A stretch of DNA of 64,000 nt from FW021-bin31 sp964422465 (lineage in GTDB: Bacteria > Bacteroidota > Bacteroidia > Chitinophagales > Chitinophagaceae). The notes beneath the pieces are model-generated. The model ran no database searches. It saw only the letters and a list, made by a program, of their open reading frames with translations, and was not told the origin of the DNA. Positions within the stretch are counted from its first letter, which is position 1. Each line of letters opens with the position of its first letter. The DNA is taken from the NCBI GenBank assembly GCA_964422465.1, contig CAYRBD010000004.1, positions 1 to 64,000 on the forward strand, read 5' to 3'. Positions 18,184 to 27,159 of this stretch are shown here, in pieces. The translations under genes were made by a program, and so were the position numbers.

Positions 18184-19098
18184 TTATAAATTTTTTTTAT
18201 TGGTAAGTTTACGAAACAACGCATCCAGAGACGCGGTGTTGCTTTGCAAAGAAACGATGTTCAGGTTATTTTGCAAAGCCAATTGCCACAAACTTTTTTT
18301 CAATTCCCCCGGCTGATCCGTTGAAAGATGCCATATCCGTTCTTTTTTTTGAGTAATCATCTTTATTGCAGGCAGCCTTTGCAATAATTCTCTGGATATA
18401 TCCTGTTCAAATTCAACCACCAGAACAAAGGTATCTCCGTGTTTCTCCAGGCCGGCCAGGGTATCATCCGCCACTATCTTTCCCTCATGAATGATGATCA
18501 CCCGCTCACACATCGCTTTAACCTCCTGCATGATGTGGGTGGAAAGCAGGACGGTTTTGTGGCGGCCCAGTTCGATAATTACACGGCGTATTTCTTCCAG
18601 TTGATTGGGATCCAGGCCGGAGGTAGCTTCATCCAAAATAAGCACCTCCGGATCGGGTAGCAATACCCTGGCCAGCCCTACCCGCTGTTTGTATCCCTTG
18701 GAAAGCGCGCCTACTTTTTTATGAGATTCTTTCCCGAGGCCGGTAAGGGTAATGATTTCCTCAATACGCTTCTTTTTCCCGGGGACTTTGTATAAGCCTG
18801 CAACAAAGTAGAGCATTTCTTTTACGTACATATCGGGGTACAACGGATTGGCTTCGGGTAAATAACCTACCCGCTTTTTGACCTCCAGGGGAGCGTGGTC
18901 TATATCATAATCACAAACCTTTGCTGTGCCGGAAGTGGCTGGCAGGTAACCTGCAAGGATTTTCATGGTAGTGGATTTTCCTGCGCCATTGGGTCCCAAA
19001 AAACCAACGATCTCCCCTCTCGGAATGGAAAAGGATAGCCGGTCAATGGCCTTTTGCGGGCCATAACTTTTGGTCAGGTTAGATACCGATATGGACAT
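18184..19098 (-). CDS. gldA: ABC transporter ATP-binding protein GldA-like
   Basis: 304 residues. Walker A GPNGAGKST, signature LSKGYKQRVG, Walker B VLILDEATSGLDP and the switch His in LLSTHIMQEV are all present. Sequence and length fit GldA, the ATPase that with GldF and GldG forms an ABC transporter needed for gliding in Flavobacterium. No gldF/gldG lie next to it here. It heads the minus-strand block gldA-eno-ftsB-hypothetical-nth-SDR. TACCTTGC just 4 nt before the ATG resembles a degenerate -7 element, so a very short or absent leader is possible. Confidence 0.85.
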   Translation of the reverse strand: MSISVSNLTKSYGPQKAIDRLSFSIPRGEIVGFLGPNGAGKSTTMKILAGYLPATSGTAKVCDYDIDHAPLEVKKRVGYLPEANPLYPDMYVKEMLYFVAGLYKVPGKKKRIEEIITLTGLGKESHKKVGALSKGYKQRVGLARVLLPDPEVLILDEATSGLDPNQLEEIRRVIIELGRHKTVLLSTHIMQEVKAMCERVIIIHEGKIVADDTLAGLEKHGDTFVLVVEFEQDISRELLQRLPAIKMITQKKERIWHLSTDQPGELKKSLWQLALQNNLNIVSLQSNTASLDALFRKLTNKKNL

Positions 19099-19164
19099 GG
19101 ATGCAAGGTAGGATTTTTCGGCTTTTTTCCTTAGTTTTACGCAAAATTCTAAACCCTTGTATTT

Positions 19165-20073
19165 ATGAAAATTCCTTCCTTTAATGGTCTTCTTGGTCTC
19201 CTTTTGGTTTCTCTTTTGGTTGCCTGTAATGGAACATCTTCTTCTTCGGGTCAGGATTCTGCGAATGGTGATTCAAGTGTGGCCGGTGGGCTGCATCTGA
19301 AACTCGAAAAAAAATGGGCAACAGACACCACCCTGAGGGCGCCGGAGTCTGCAATATGGGATGCAGGGAAGCAACTCTTTTATGTTTCCAATATTAATGG
19401 AGAGGGTAGCGCCAAAGACGGAAACGGGTTTATTTCGCAGGTGGGTCCGGATGGTAACATCATAAAGTTACATTGGGTAGATGGCTTGGATGCCCCGAAA
19501 GGATTGGGAATACATAATGGAATGTTATATGCCGCTGACGTGGATCAATTGGTCCTTATTGATATAGCCTCGGCCAAAGTCAAAAAGAAAGTACCTGTAC
19601 CCGGCTCTACCTTTTTAAATGACATCGCAACTGATAAACAGGGGATTGTATATATATCGGATACCCGACAGGGGAAGGTGTACCGTTATGCTGATGGAAA
19701 AGTCTCTCTTTTAATAACCAAACCGGAGGTAAAAGATGCCAACGGGTTAATGGTTTGGAATAGTAAACTTTGGATTTTAACCGGAAGCGGCATGTATAGT
19801 TATGTGCCGGACAGTCAGAAACTCACTCTCTTTACTGATGCGGTAAAAGGAGGGGATGGATTGGCTTTATATAACGACAGCACTTTTATTGCCTCCCGCT
19901 GGATTGGTGAAATATATGCCGTGGACGCCAATGGGACAGCCGAAAAATTGTTAGACACGAAAGGGGATAAAAATACAGCTGACCTTTCTTATGTACCTGA
20001 ATTGAAATTGCTTGTTGTTCCTACTTTTGGTGGCAATACGATTGATGCATATAATGTGGTAAGTGCCATAAAG
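19165..20073 (+). CDS. SMP-30/gluconolactonase-like beta-propeller lipoprotein, stop lost in a gap
   Basis: The visible 303 residues begin with a lipoprotein signal (LLVAC, Cys21) and a Ser-rich spacer. The rest reads as a six-bladed propeller of the SMP-30/NHL kind: APESAIWDAGKQLFYVSN, FISQVGPDGNI, GLDAPKGLGIHNGMLYAADV, FLNDIATDKQGIVYISDTRQGKVYRY, VPTFGGNTIDAY. Family members hydrolyse lactones or serve as scaffolds; active-site residues were not assigned. The frame runs into the 100-N gap right after a terminal-looking blade, so probably only a few residues are missing. It is a monocistronic gene divergent from gldA. Confidence 0.8.
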
Positions 20074-20173
20074 NNNNNNNNNNNNNNNNNNNNNNNNNNN
20101 NNNNNNNNNNNNNNNNNNNNNNNNNNNNNNNNNNNNNNNNNNNNNNNNNNNNNNNNNNNNNNNNNNNNNNNNN
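20074..20173. other. Assembly gap (100 N) between SMP-30-like gene and MFS gene
   Basis: The flanks do not overlap. It hides the stop of the SMP-30-like lipoprotein and the upstream part of the MFS promoter region. Confidence 0.8.
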
Positions 20174-20198
20174 ACCTCCCTTTTGAACAGCCTTTCTG

Positions 20199-20206
20199 TA
20201 TCTTTG
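20199..20206 (+). promoter_or_regulatory. Putative -7 element of the MFS gene
   Basis: TATCTTTG fits the Bacteroidota TAnnTTTG consensus and lies 12 nt before the ATG at 20219. The matching -33 position falls right at the edge of the assembly gap and shows no TTTG. Confidence 0.4.
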
Positions 20207-20218
20207 TAACTTATACAA

Positions 20219-21532
20219 ATGACCGAAAGAAAGCGTAACCGGATAAAGGAGTATTTTCTGCAACAAAGAGCCTTGTTTTACAGAAATTACCGGTTGTTTG
20301 TAGCAGGTCAGACCTTATCTCTTATTGGTACCTGGATACAACGCATGGCCATGCTCTGGCTTGTTTACAGGCTTACCCATTCGGCTTTTTTGCTTGGGTT
20401 GGTTGGTTTTTGTGAACAGGTGCCCATTTTTTTTATTGCCCCTTTTGCCGGGGTCTATGCCGACCGTTGGAACCGGCATAAAGCGCTAATACGTATAGAA
20501 TCGCTCGCCCTGTTGCAGGCAGCCTTGCTAGGGGCTATTACGTTTTTAGGATGGGTGGAGGTCTGGCATCTTATTTTTCTCAGTTTAATGTTGGGGGTAA
20601 TCAATGCCTTTGAAGCGCCAATGCGGAAGTCCTTTGTGGTTCAAACGGTGGAGCAGGATAAGGAGTCGCTTTCAAATGCCATTGCCTTAAACTCTACAGT
20701 CTTTAATTTATCCCGCCTGATAGGGCCTTCAATAGCAGGAGTACTTATCAGCCTGGTGGGCGAAGGCTGGTGCTTCATGGCCAATGCCTTCAGCTATGCC
20801 GTAGTTGTCCTTTGTTTAATCTTCATGCATTTACCGGAACCTGTCAGGAGACTGAAGGAAGCGCCCCACGTCATCCAGAGACTAAAGGAGGGTATCCAGT
20901 ATGTGAAAACCCAAAAACTCATGCAGGTGCTGCTTTCTATGTTGGCTGTGGTTAGTTTTTCCAATGCCTCTTTAAGAACGCTTGCCCCGATTTTTGCTAA
21001 GGATGTATTGCAGGGAGATGCTCAAACCCTGGGTTTTTTGATGAGCGCTTCGGGGGTAGGCGCTATTTGCGGCGCTTTGTACCTGACAAAAAGGCGAACC
21101 ATTTCGCAGTTTAAAAAGATTCTTTCCTTTACCGGTCTTTTCCTGGGAACCGGTATTATTTGCTTTGCTATTTCCCGTTCGCTGGTATTGTCCCTCTTGT
21201 TTATCGCCTTTGCCGGCCTCGGGCAGATGGTGCATACCACCTCTACCAATACGATGCTCCAACTGCTGGTAGAGGAAGATAAAAGAGGGCGGATCATGAG
21301 TTTTTATACGGTTTGCCTGCAAGGCACCATGCCTTTCGGAAGCATGGTGGCGGGGGCGATTGCCGGTGTGTTGGGAGGCCAATGGGCAATGGGGATCATG
21401 GGAGTCATCTGTTTGACAGGTACGTACTTTTTCAGGCATAAAAATATTCATGATCATCTGAAATATGCTGAAAAGCGAAATCACCCGCTTCCTAACCGGA
21501 CTTTTAATCCGTTTGGTAAGTTGAAAGGATAA
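20219..21532 (+). CDS. MFS transporter of the EntS/MFS_3 type
   Basis: 437 residues with about twelve predicted membrane segments. The N-terminal part (FRNYRLFVAGQTLSLIGTWIQRMAMLWLVYRLT, APFAGVYADRWNRHKALI) matches the MFS_3 group that includes the enterobactin exporter EntS; the usual cytoplasmic loop motif after helix 2 reads GVYADRWNRHK. It is expected to be a proton-driven exporter in the inner membrane. The substrate cannot be deduced. The C-terminal tail is basic and cytoplasmic. It converges on the Nudix gene with 8 bp between stops. Confidence 0.88.
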   Translation: MTERKRNRIKEYFLQQRALFYRNYRLFVAGQTLSLIGTWIQRMAMLWLVYRLTHSAFLLGLVGFCEQVPIFFIAPFAGVYADRWNRHKALIRIESLALLQAALLGAITFLGWVEVWHLIFLSLMLGVINAFEAPMRKSFVVQTVEQDKESLSNAIALNSTVFNLSRLIGPSIAGVLISLVGEGWCFMANAFSYAVVVLCLIFMHLPEPVRRLKEAPHVIQRLKEGIQYVKTQKLMQVLLSMLAVVSFSNASLRTLAPIFAKDVLQGDAQTLGFLMSASGVGAICGALYLTKRRTISQFKKILSFTGLFLGTGIICFAISRSLVLSLLFIAFAGLGQMVHTTSTNTMLQLLVEEDKRGRIMSFYTVCLQGTMPFGSMVAGAIAGVLGGQWAMGIMGVICLTGTYFFRHKNIHDHLKYAEKRNHPLPNRTFNPFGKLKG

Positions 21533-21540
21533 TCTCTGGT

Positions 21541-22224
21541 CTAATTTTCGCCACGTTTGTGTAGAGCCGGAGTCTCCTCTTTAAACATCCGGTAGATTGC
21601 CAAAAGCTCGTTGAGAATCATGGCCGTAGCGCCCCAGAGTGGAACACGATAAACATTCCAATAAGGTACTCTGAAAGGAGAATCATGCAACGTCCAGTTT
21701 TCGACAACAAATTTATCTTTGATCATCAGGGTTTCCAGAGGTATCGAAAAGGCGTCTTCCACCTCTCCGGAATACAGGGCAAAGGAAGGGGGATGATCTA
21801 AAAACCCGACCACCGGAATTATGTTATTATTGGAAACTTCCACATATATGTTGCTAAGTCGTCCAATAACTGAAATAGTCCCGGAGGCAATACCAATTTC
21901 TTCCTTTGTTTCCCTTAGTGCGGTTTCTACCGGGGTTTCCTTATACTCTGCCCGTCCGCCGGGAAAACTTATTTCACCCCCATGATGAATTTGCCGGTTT
22001 CTTAGTGTTAATATCACCTTTAAGCCGTCCTGCTGGTCCGGGAAAAGAAGCACAAGTACGCTGCTGGCATGTGCGTCATCCGGTGCAATGATCCTCCTGC
22101 GATGTTTGCTTTTTCCGAGAGGGATCGGCGCCATTTTCATTTGTGCTTCCAGACCCGGCAGGTCATTATTTTCGAGAACTTTCTTTAAGAAAGATATGAA
22201 AGGAGGAGTACTTAAAGGAGCCAT
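21541..22224 (-). CDS. Nudix hydrolase, CoA pyrophosphatase (NudL)-like
   Basis: 227 residues. The Nudix box G-x5-E-x7-RE-x2-EE-x-G is intact at GRAEYKETPVETALRETKEE followed by IGI. It is preceded by ILTLRNRQIHHGGEISFPGG, the NudL/NUDT7-type element that distinguishes CoA pyrophosphatases. Such enzymes cleave CoA or acyl-CoA to 4'-phosphopantetheine and 3',5'-ADP with Mg2+. Its start lies directly after the stop of the MBL-rhodanese gene (1 bp apart), so the two form an operon behind the promoter at 23657-23688. Confidence 0.88.
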   Translation of the reverse strand: MAPLSTPPFISFLKKVLENNDLPGLEAQMKMAPIPLGKSKHRRRIIAPDDAHASSVLVLLFPDQQDGLKVILTLRNRQIHHGGEISFPGGRAEYKETPVETALRETKEEIGIASGTISVIGRLSNIYVEVSNNNIIPVVGFLDHPPSFALYSGEVEDAFSIPLETLMIKDKFVVENWTLHDSPFRVPYWNVYRVPLWGATAMILNELLAIYRMFKEETPALHKRGEN

Positions 22225-22225
22225 T

Positions 22226-23626
22226 TTATGCTTTATTCTTAACTACGGGTTGCTTTTTACCCAGCCAGGCATCCATTCCGCCTGAAAAGTTTTTCACTTT
22301 TTCATAACCGCTTTTTTTGAGGATGGAATAAGCAATGGTCGATCGGACACCAGACTGGCAGTGTACAATAACCGGATGTTCCTTATTTATTTTTTCCAGG
22401 TTATTTTCCAGGGTCCCGACAAACAGGTTTTGGGCACCTTCAATATGCCCGGCTTCATATTCATTTTCTCCCCGCACATCTACGATCTGAACCTCTTTCT
22501 TATTTATATTTTTTCTTACCTCCGCAATGTCCGCAATATCCGCCTGTTGGAGCTCCAGGCCGGGCATCCTGATGTCAGAAATATATCCATGAATATTGTC
22601 CATTCCTATTCGCATCAATTTTCGGGTCAGTTCCTCTATTTCACCGTCTTCAGCAATCAGGATAAAATGCTCCTGATAGTCCAGCAGCCACCCCATCCAG
22701 GTTGAGAATGTTTTATTGTTCTGGATGTTCAGACTACCGGGAAGGAATCCTTCGGCGAATATAGCCTTGTCGCGGGTATCAATTACTTTCATTCCTTTTT
22801 CATAAGCGGATAAAAACTGGTTTTTGTTCAATTTAGGGGGATTAGGCACCTTGGTTAACAGGGGGCGGGCCGTTTTATTCAACTGTTTCATCATTGCAAA
22901 ATACCGGGGAGGCTCCGGCTGGCCGGCGAGGAGAACATTTGAAAATTCGTCTTGGGCATCATTGAACTGCAGGGCCCAGTTTGTGATTTTCTCATATCCT
23001 ACTGTAGAAACCGGAACTGCGCCCAATGCCTTTCCACAGGCAGACCCGGCGCCATGACCGGGCCAGACCTGTACATATCCCGGTAACGATTCAAATCGTT
23101 TAAGGGCCCGGAACAGTTGCATTGCCCCTTCTTCTTTGGTGCCCATGATGCCCGCTGCTTTTTCCAGTAGATCCGGCCTGCCTACGTCTCCTACAAAGAC
23201 GAAATCACCGGTTAATATCATAATAGGGGCTTCGGTAGCGGCGTGATCAGTAAGCAAAAAACTGATGCTTTCAGGGGTGTGCCCGGGGGTGTATAATACT
23301 TCCAGAGAAATGTTTCCGAGTTTTATTGTATCTCCCTCGTTCAGTCCGATGTGGTCAAACTCATATTGCCAGTCTTTACCGCCTTCATCAGAAAGATATA
23401 TCTCCGCCCCGGTTAACTCCGCCAGTTCCCGGGAGCCACAAAGGAAATCTGCATGAATATGAGTCTCTGCAATTTTTGTAATTTTAAAATTATTTTGCTT
23501 CGCGATGTCCAGATAAATATCTACATCGCGCCGGGCATCAATAACGATAGCTTCTTCGTTGGCCTGACATCCGATAAAATAGCTGCCCTGCGCCAGAGTT
23601 TCATCATAAACATGCTGAAAAAACAT
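22226..23626 (-). CDS. MBL-fold hydrolase with two rhodanese domains (persulfide dioxygenase-like)
   Basis: 466 residues from ATG 23626 (MFFQHVYDETLAQGSYFIGC), preferred over an upstream ATG at 23671 that adds atypical residues. The N-terminal metallo-beta-lactamase domain has THIHADF (55-61), H116 in TPGHTPES, D141 in LTGDFVF and H191 in WPGHGAG; the usual last His of HxHxDH is Phe. Two rhodanese domains follow: the first has no catalytic Cys, the second keeps it in IVHCQSGVRS. The layout matches the ETHE1/Blh-rhodanese family that oxidises persulfides in sulfide handling; activity here is inferred. A consensus promoter lies 30 nt upstream. Confidence 0.85.
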   Translation of the reverse strand: MFFQHVYDETLAQGSYFIGCQANEEAIVIDARRDVDIYLDIAKQNNFKITKIAETHIHADFLCGSRELAELTGAEIYLSDEGGKDWQYEFDHIGLNEGDTIKLGNISLEVLYTPGHTPESISFLLTDHAATEAPIMILTGDFVFVGDVGRPDLLEKAAGIMGTKEEGAMQLFRALKRFESLPGYVQVWPGHGAGSACGKALGAVPVSTVGYEKITNWALQFNDAQDEFSNVLLAGQPEPPRYFAMMKQLNKTARPLLTKVPNPPKLNKNQFLSAYEKGMKVIDTRDKAIFAEGFLPGSLNIQNNKTFSTWMGWLLDYQEHFILIAEDGEIEELTRKLMRIGMDNIHGYISDIRMPGLELQQADIADIAEVRKNINKKEVQIVDVRGENEYEAGHIEGAQNLFVGTLENNLEKINKEHPVIVHCQSGVRSTIAYSILKKSGYEKVKNFSGGMDAWLGKKQPVVKNKA

Positions 23627-23656
23627 AAAGAATGTTTTTAGTGTTAATTCTGTAAG

Positions 23657-23688
23657 CAAATGTAACATCAATTAAAATGAAACCCAAA
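23657..23688 (-). promoter_or_regulatory. Consensus Bacteroidota promoter of the MBL-rhodanese/Nudix operon
   Basis: On the minus strand TTTG (23688-23685), a 20-bp spacer, then TACATTTG (23664-23657) match the -33 TTTG and -7 TAnnTTTG elements of the Bacteroidota primary sigma factor. It leaves a leader of about 25 nt before ATG 23626, which also supports that start. Confidence 0.65.
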
Positions 23689-23737
23689 AGAGGACCGGCA
23701 GATGAAAATTATAACTTATCTTAGTAACTTAAAACTT

Positions 23738-24364
23738 ATGAAAAACGTTATTCTTACCCTGTTTCTGTTGGGAACCATTGTTTCCTTAGGTCATGCACAG
23801 GAGGCTGGGAAAGGTAATCTCTTTGTCGGCGGCGGCTTTAGTTTAAGCCATTCAAACTCTAACAGCCCGGCTGATAATTACAAACAATCGGGAACGGCAT
23901 TCGCTTTCACTCCGGAGATAGGTTACATGGTGTCACATCATCTGGCGCTGGGAGTGGGCGTTTCATACACCACCAATTCCACTACCACTACCAACTCCTC
24001 CGGGGGTAAGACGAAAACGAATGCCTACGGCCTCGGTGGTTTTATTTTCTCCGAATACTATATAGAACTTGCAGAAAAACTTGAATTTTTCGGATTTGCT
24101 GAAGCTGGGTACGGGATAACCAATAACAAGCAATCTCATGTGAAAGGCCCCGATGCCTCTACTTTTAACATTGAGGCTGGCCCGGGTATTGCCTATTCTT
24201 TTAGTCCCCACTTTGAATTGCTCATGAAATGGGGGTTGCTGGGCTACGAGTTTGAGAGGAGCAAATCCGGCAGTTCAGGAAACACAGATGTTGAAAAGAG
24301 GAATACTTTCAATTTCAAAGCAGATCTTTCTTCCCTGAAACTTGCATTGCATTATTATTCTTGA
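23738..24364 (+). CDS. Small outer-membrane beta-barrel protein
   Basis: 208 residues from ATG 23738 (MKNVILTLFLLGTIVSLGHAQ), chosen because it starts a clean signal peptide; an ATG 36 bp upstream would put extra residues in front. The mature part alternates aromatic and polar residues in strands separated by short loops (GNLFVGGGFSLSHSNSN, FAFTPEIGYMVSHHLALGVGVSY, ALHYYS at the end), the pattern of an eight-stranded OmpA/OmpW-like barrel. A Ser/Thr/Asn-rich loop lies at about residues 80-100. Function unknown. It converges on nagA with a 10-bp overlap of the 3' ends. Confidence 0.75.
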   Translation: MKNVILTLFLLGTIVSLGHAQEAGKGNLFVGGGFSLSHSNSNSPADNYKQSGTAFAFTPEIGYMVSHHLALGVGVSYTTNSTTTTNSSGGKTKTNAYGLGGFIFSEYYIELAEKLEFFGFAEAGYGITNNKQSHVKGPDASTFNIEAGPGIAYSFSPHFELLMKWGLLGYEFERSKSGSSGNTDVEKRNTFNFKADLSSLKLALHYYS

Positions 24365-25455
24365 ATGATGGAATGAACCTTATATTCCTTATCCAGGAGT
24401 ACCCAATCCATCGCATAACCGGGCGCTATTTTGCCCCATTGTTTATCTTTGCCCAGCACTTTTGCCGGAATTGCAGAAGCCTTTTTTAAGGCTGCCTCGG
24501 GAGACAACCCCATCCGAATGGCTTTTTGTACAGCTGCTCCCATTGTCAGGCAGGAGCCTGCTAAGGTCCCCTTTTCGGTTTCATAATGGTCTTCTTTCAA
24601 TATATATTTGTAAGAATCCGTATGGGTTTCGGTAATGGCATCCGTAATAAAAAACAGACGATCGCCCATTATTTCGGAAGCTATCCGAACAGCTGCTTCA
24701 TTGACATGTACGCCATCGGGAACAATGCTGGAGTAAACACCATTGTCAAAAGCCGCCCCTACCAGCCCCGGGGCACGATGCCGGAGAGCAGACATGGCAT
24801 TGTACAGATGGGTGCAGGTGGTAATGCCCTGGTCAAAACCCCGTTTTGCCTCTTCATAAGTAGCATTGCTGTGTCCTGCGGATAATAAAATATCCTTCCC
24901 GGCAAGATACCGTATAATCTCATCCGGACAGCATTCCGGCGCCAGGGTCATCATTTTAACCGTTCCCCTCCCTCGTTCTATTAGTTTTTTTACGGCCTTA
25001 AAATCGGGCTTTTGAATAAAACGTTCAATATGTGCGCCTTTTTTTTCAGCGTTAATATAAGGGCCCTCCAGTTGCAAACCTAACAGTCCGGGCAGGCCCT
25101 GTTGCCAATATTCATAAACCGCATCCATGGCCGCTTCCATAATTTCAGTACTGCTTGTGGGGATGGTGGCCATAAAAGCGGTAGCCCCTCCGGCCCGGCA
25201 ATAATTGTAAGTAGTTGTTAAAGATTCTACTGAAGGGAAGAGAGAAAACATCTGCCCGTTTCCACCATAAATTTGGAGGTCTTTATAGGCGGGAACAATC
25301 GTCAAATCGGGATATTCTTCTACCCCTACCCCTTCCGGTAAGTCTGAAGCGGGTAACAAGGCACATATTCTGCCTTCTTCTACCAGGATAGCTGTTCCCG
25401 CCCTGAATACTTTTCCATCAAACAGGCGTGAAGGATTATATATTTTTTTTGACAT
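24355..25455 (-). CDS. nagA: N-acetylglucosamine-6-phosphate deacetylase
   Basis: 366 residues from ATG 25455 (MSKKIYNPSRLFDGK); the frame is open further upstream but those residues are hydrophobic and atypical. Metal and catalytic residues align with the family: E130 in LQLEGPYIN, H195 in SAGHSNAT, H216 in TCTHLYNAM, the catalytic Asp 272 in FITDAITE, plus substrate-binding PDGVH (246-250). It removes acetate from GlcNAc-6-P in amino-sugar and cell-wall recycling. It is transcribed alone, divergent from the PepSY-like gene. Confidence 0.93.
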   Translation of the reverse strand: MSKKIYNPSRLFDGKVFRAGTAILVEEGRICALLPASDLPEGVGVEEYPDLTIVPAYKDLQIYGGNGQMFSLFPSVESLTTTYNYCRAGGATAFMATIPTSSTEIMEAAMDAVYEYWQQGLPGLLGLQLEGPYINAEKKGAHIERFIQKPDFKAVKKLIERGRGTVKMMTLAPECCPDEIIRYLAGKDILLSAGHSNATYEEAKRGFDQGITTCTHLYNAMSALRHRAPGLVGAAFDNGVYSSIVPDGVHVNEAAVRIASEIMGDRLFFITDAITETHTDSYKYILKEDHYETEKGTLAGSCLTMGAAVQKAIRMGLSPEAALKKASAIPAKVLGKDKQWGKIAPGYAMDWVLLDKEYKVHSIIQE

Positions 25456-25600
25456 AAAAGATAATTTAAGGAAATTGCAAATAACGAAATAATATCCGGC
25501 TATCCTGAAAGGGTAAAAAAATTTTGGGAATAGCATTCTCATCACATTCAAAAATGGCTTGCTTTTTGCCTCTTCTTTAATATCAAAAATAAAAAGTACG

Positions 25601-26041
25601 ATGAAAACTAAATTTTTTCTTTTGTGTATGGCTGCCTTCACCATTGCGCTGACCAGTGCGGCCCAGAAAACCAAAACGTATCTCCCCCAGGATAAAATCC
25701 CGGCTAAGATTAAGACTTACGTTACCCGGCATTTCCCCGATCAGAATATTGTTTATGCGGAGAAGGAGCAAAAACATTCCAAAACAGAGTATGAAATAAA
25801 ACTGGATAATATGACTGAGTTGGAATTTAATAAAGGGATGGACGTGAAAGAAATAAAGGGAAAATCCGGGCTGCCTGATTCAGCTATTCCCCCCAAAGTG
25901 CTGTCTTACGTGAAAGCCCAATATCCCGATAATGCTATTGTGCAGTGGGAAATGAAGAAAAATAAGCAGGAAGTTGAACTGGACAATGATCTGGAACTGG
26001 AATTTAATCATTCCGGAGAATTTCTGCGGATAGATGATTGA
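25601..26041 (+). CDS. Exported PepSY-like (DUF2874-type) protein
   Basis: 146 residues from ATG 25601, which begins a signal peptide (MKTKFFLLCMAAFTIALTSAAQ). Two similar halves follow: IPAKIKTYVTRHFPDQNIVYAEKE... and IPPKVLSYVKAQYPDNAIVQWEMK..., each continuing into a charged strand pair (YEIKLDNMTELEFNKGMDV; QEVELDNDLELEFNHSGEF). This duplicated PepSY-like layout is common among small periplasmic proteins of Bacteroidota. PepSY-type domains are thought to inhibit or modulate peptidases, but function here is not known. It lies divergent from nagA. Confidence 0.8.
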   Translation: MKTKFFLLCMAAFTIALTSAAQKTKTYLPQDKIPAKIKTYVTRHFPDQNIVYAEKEQKHSKTEYEIKLDNMTELEFNKGMDVKEIKGKSGLPDSAIPPKVLSYVKAQYPDNAIVQWEMKKNKQEVELDNDLELEFNHSGEFLRIDD

Positions 26042-26072
26042 GGAAAATCGCTTTTAAACAAGAGAAAGATAA

Positions 26073-26906
26073 TTATCGCTTTCTATAAAGTTTAACAGGG
26101 TCAATCCCTATCCCAATATTGGCAATTATTGGTCTGTATTGGTAGTCTATTTCCTGTGTATTTAAAGAGGCTCCTAACTGAAGAGCCAGATGCAACCAGC
26201 CGTTTAGAAATAATTCGTAGGTATAGGCCGGTTCTATAAAAGATAGGAGTCTATTGCTTATTTTTCCATATTCATCTGGATTAGACGTACTATTTACCAC
26301 CTTATTATATACTATCCCCGACCATCTTACGCTAAAGGCAGCTCTTCTCTTACCCTTATCAAATACTATCGCCGGTTCAAGAAAAAACTGTTTCATCTGA
26401 GTGTCATAGTTGAAAAGTTTTTTAGCAATTAGGCTGTCTTGGCTTGGGAAGAAAACCTTCGTTTGTGAAGAGGAGTTCATAGAAAATCGGCCTATCCCAA
26501 AACCTGCAGTGCCATTGATAATGATATTTTTTCTTTTATTTAAGGGGCTGTAATAGCTTATTCCGAAGCTAAAAGCTTTTCTTTTGGAATGAATGCTGTC
26601 CATTCTATCGTGACTGTGTGGGACATGATGAAAGTCTTTATCATAATGGTATTCATTTCTCCAGTACCAACTGCTTACCATTGCCAGATGATCACTGATA
26701 GCATAGCCTGCTTGTGCATCTATACCATAATAAGAGAGTTTCAAATTAACATCAGATTGATCTTTTTGAGTAAACATTGGGACGTTTACTGCTCTTGGTG
26801 CGTACATATAATGAGGGGCCTCTGTAACAGTACAGGAAGTAACCATGAACAGTACAGGGGCTAAGGAGTTTCTCCATTTTTGCGTTGGTAATTTAAGTTT
26901 TATCAT
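26073..26906 (-). CDS. Lipoprotein, possibly barrel-forming, unknown function
   Basis: 277 residues with a lipobox (MVTSC, Cys25). The mature part contains repeated amphipathic strands (DVNLKLSYYGIDAQAGYAISDHLAMVSSWYW, AFSFGISYYSPLN, ANIGIGIDPVKLY) and a His/Asp-rich stretch at about 85-100 (HYDKDFHHVPHSHDRMDSIH) that could bind metal. A lipid-anchored outer-membrane barrel would fit. No family was recognised. It converges with the PepSY-like gene, 31 bp between stops. Confidence 0.65.
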   Translation of the reverse strand: MIKLKLPTQKWRNSLAPVLFMVTSCTVTEAPHYMYAPRAVNVPMFTQKDQSDVNLKLSYYGIDAQAGYAISDHLAMVSSWYWRNEYHYDKDFHHVPHSHDRMDSIHSKRKAFSFGISYYSPLNKRKNIIINGTAGFGIGRFSMNSSSQTKVFFPSQDSLIAKKLFNYDTQMKQFFLEPAIVFDKGKRRAAFSVRWSGIVYNKVVNSTSNPDEYGKISNRLLSFIEPAYTYELFLNGWLHLALQLGASLNTQEIDYQYRPIIANIGIGIDPVKLYRKR

Positions 26907-27159
26907 AAATGAGTTACCCGGTTAAACCAAATAAGCCAAAACAGTATAAAGCTACTGCGATATTTCCATATTTATTAAATCAATCATATTTTTACAAAAA
27001 GATTACTTTTGTCTATAATTGTATTCAGCATGGAATATTAATGGAAAATGTAACTATATTGCTCAAGGCATAAAATTATGTAGGGTTGACAGAAGGTAAT
27101 AAGGTTAAATATGGCAAATTGCAAAACCTTATTAACTTCGCGTATCCAAAAAGAGGAAT

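Noticed and set aside
26044..26085. Hairpin between convergent PepSY-like and lipoprotein genes
   Set aside because: Only a 6-bp AT-rich stem without a clear T-run; not distinguishable from chance.
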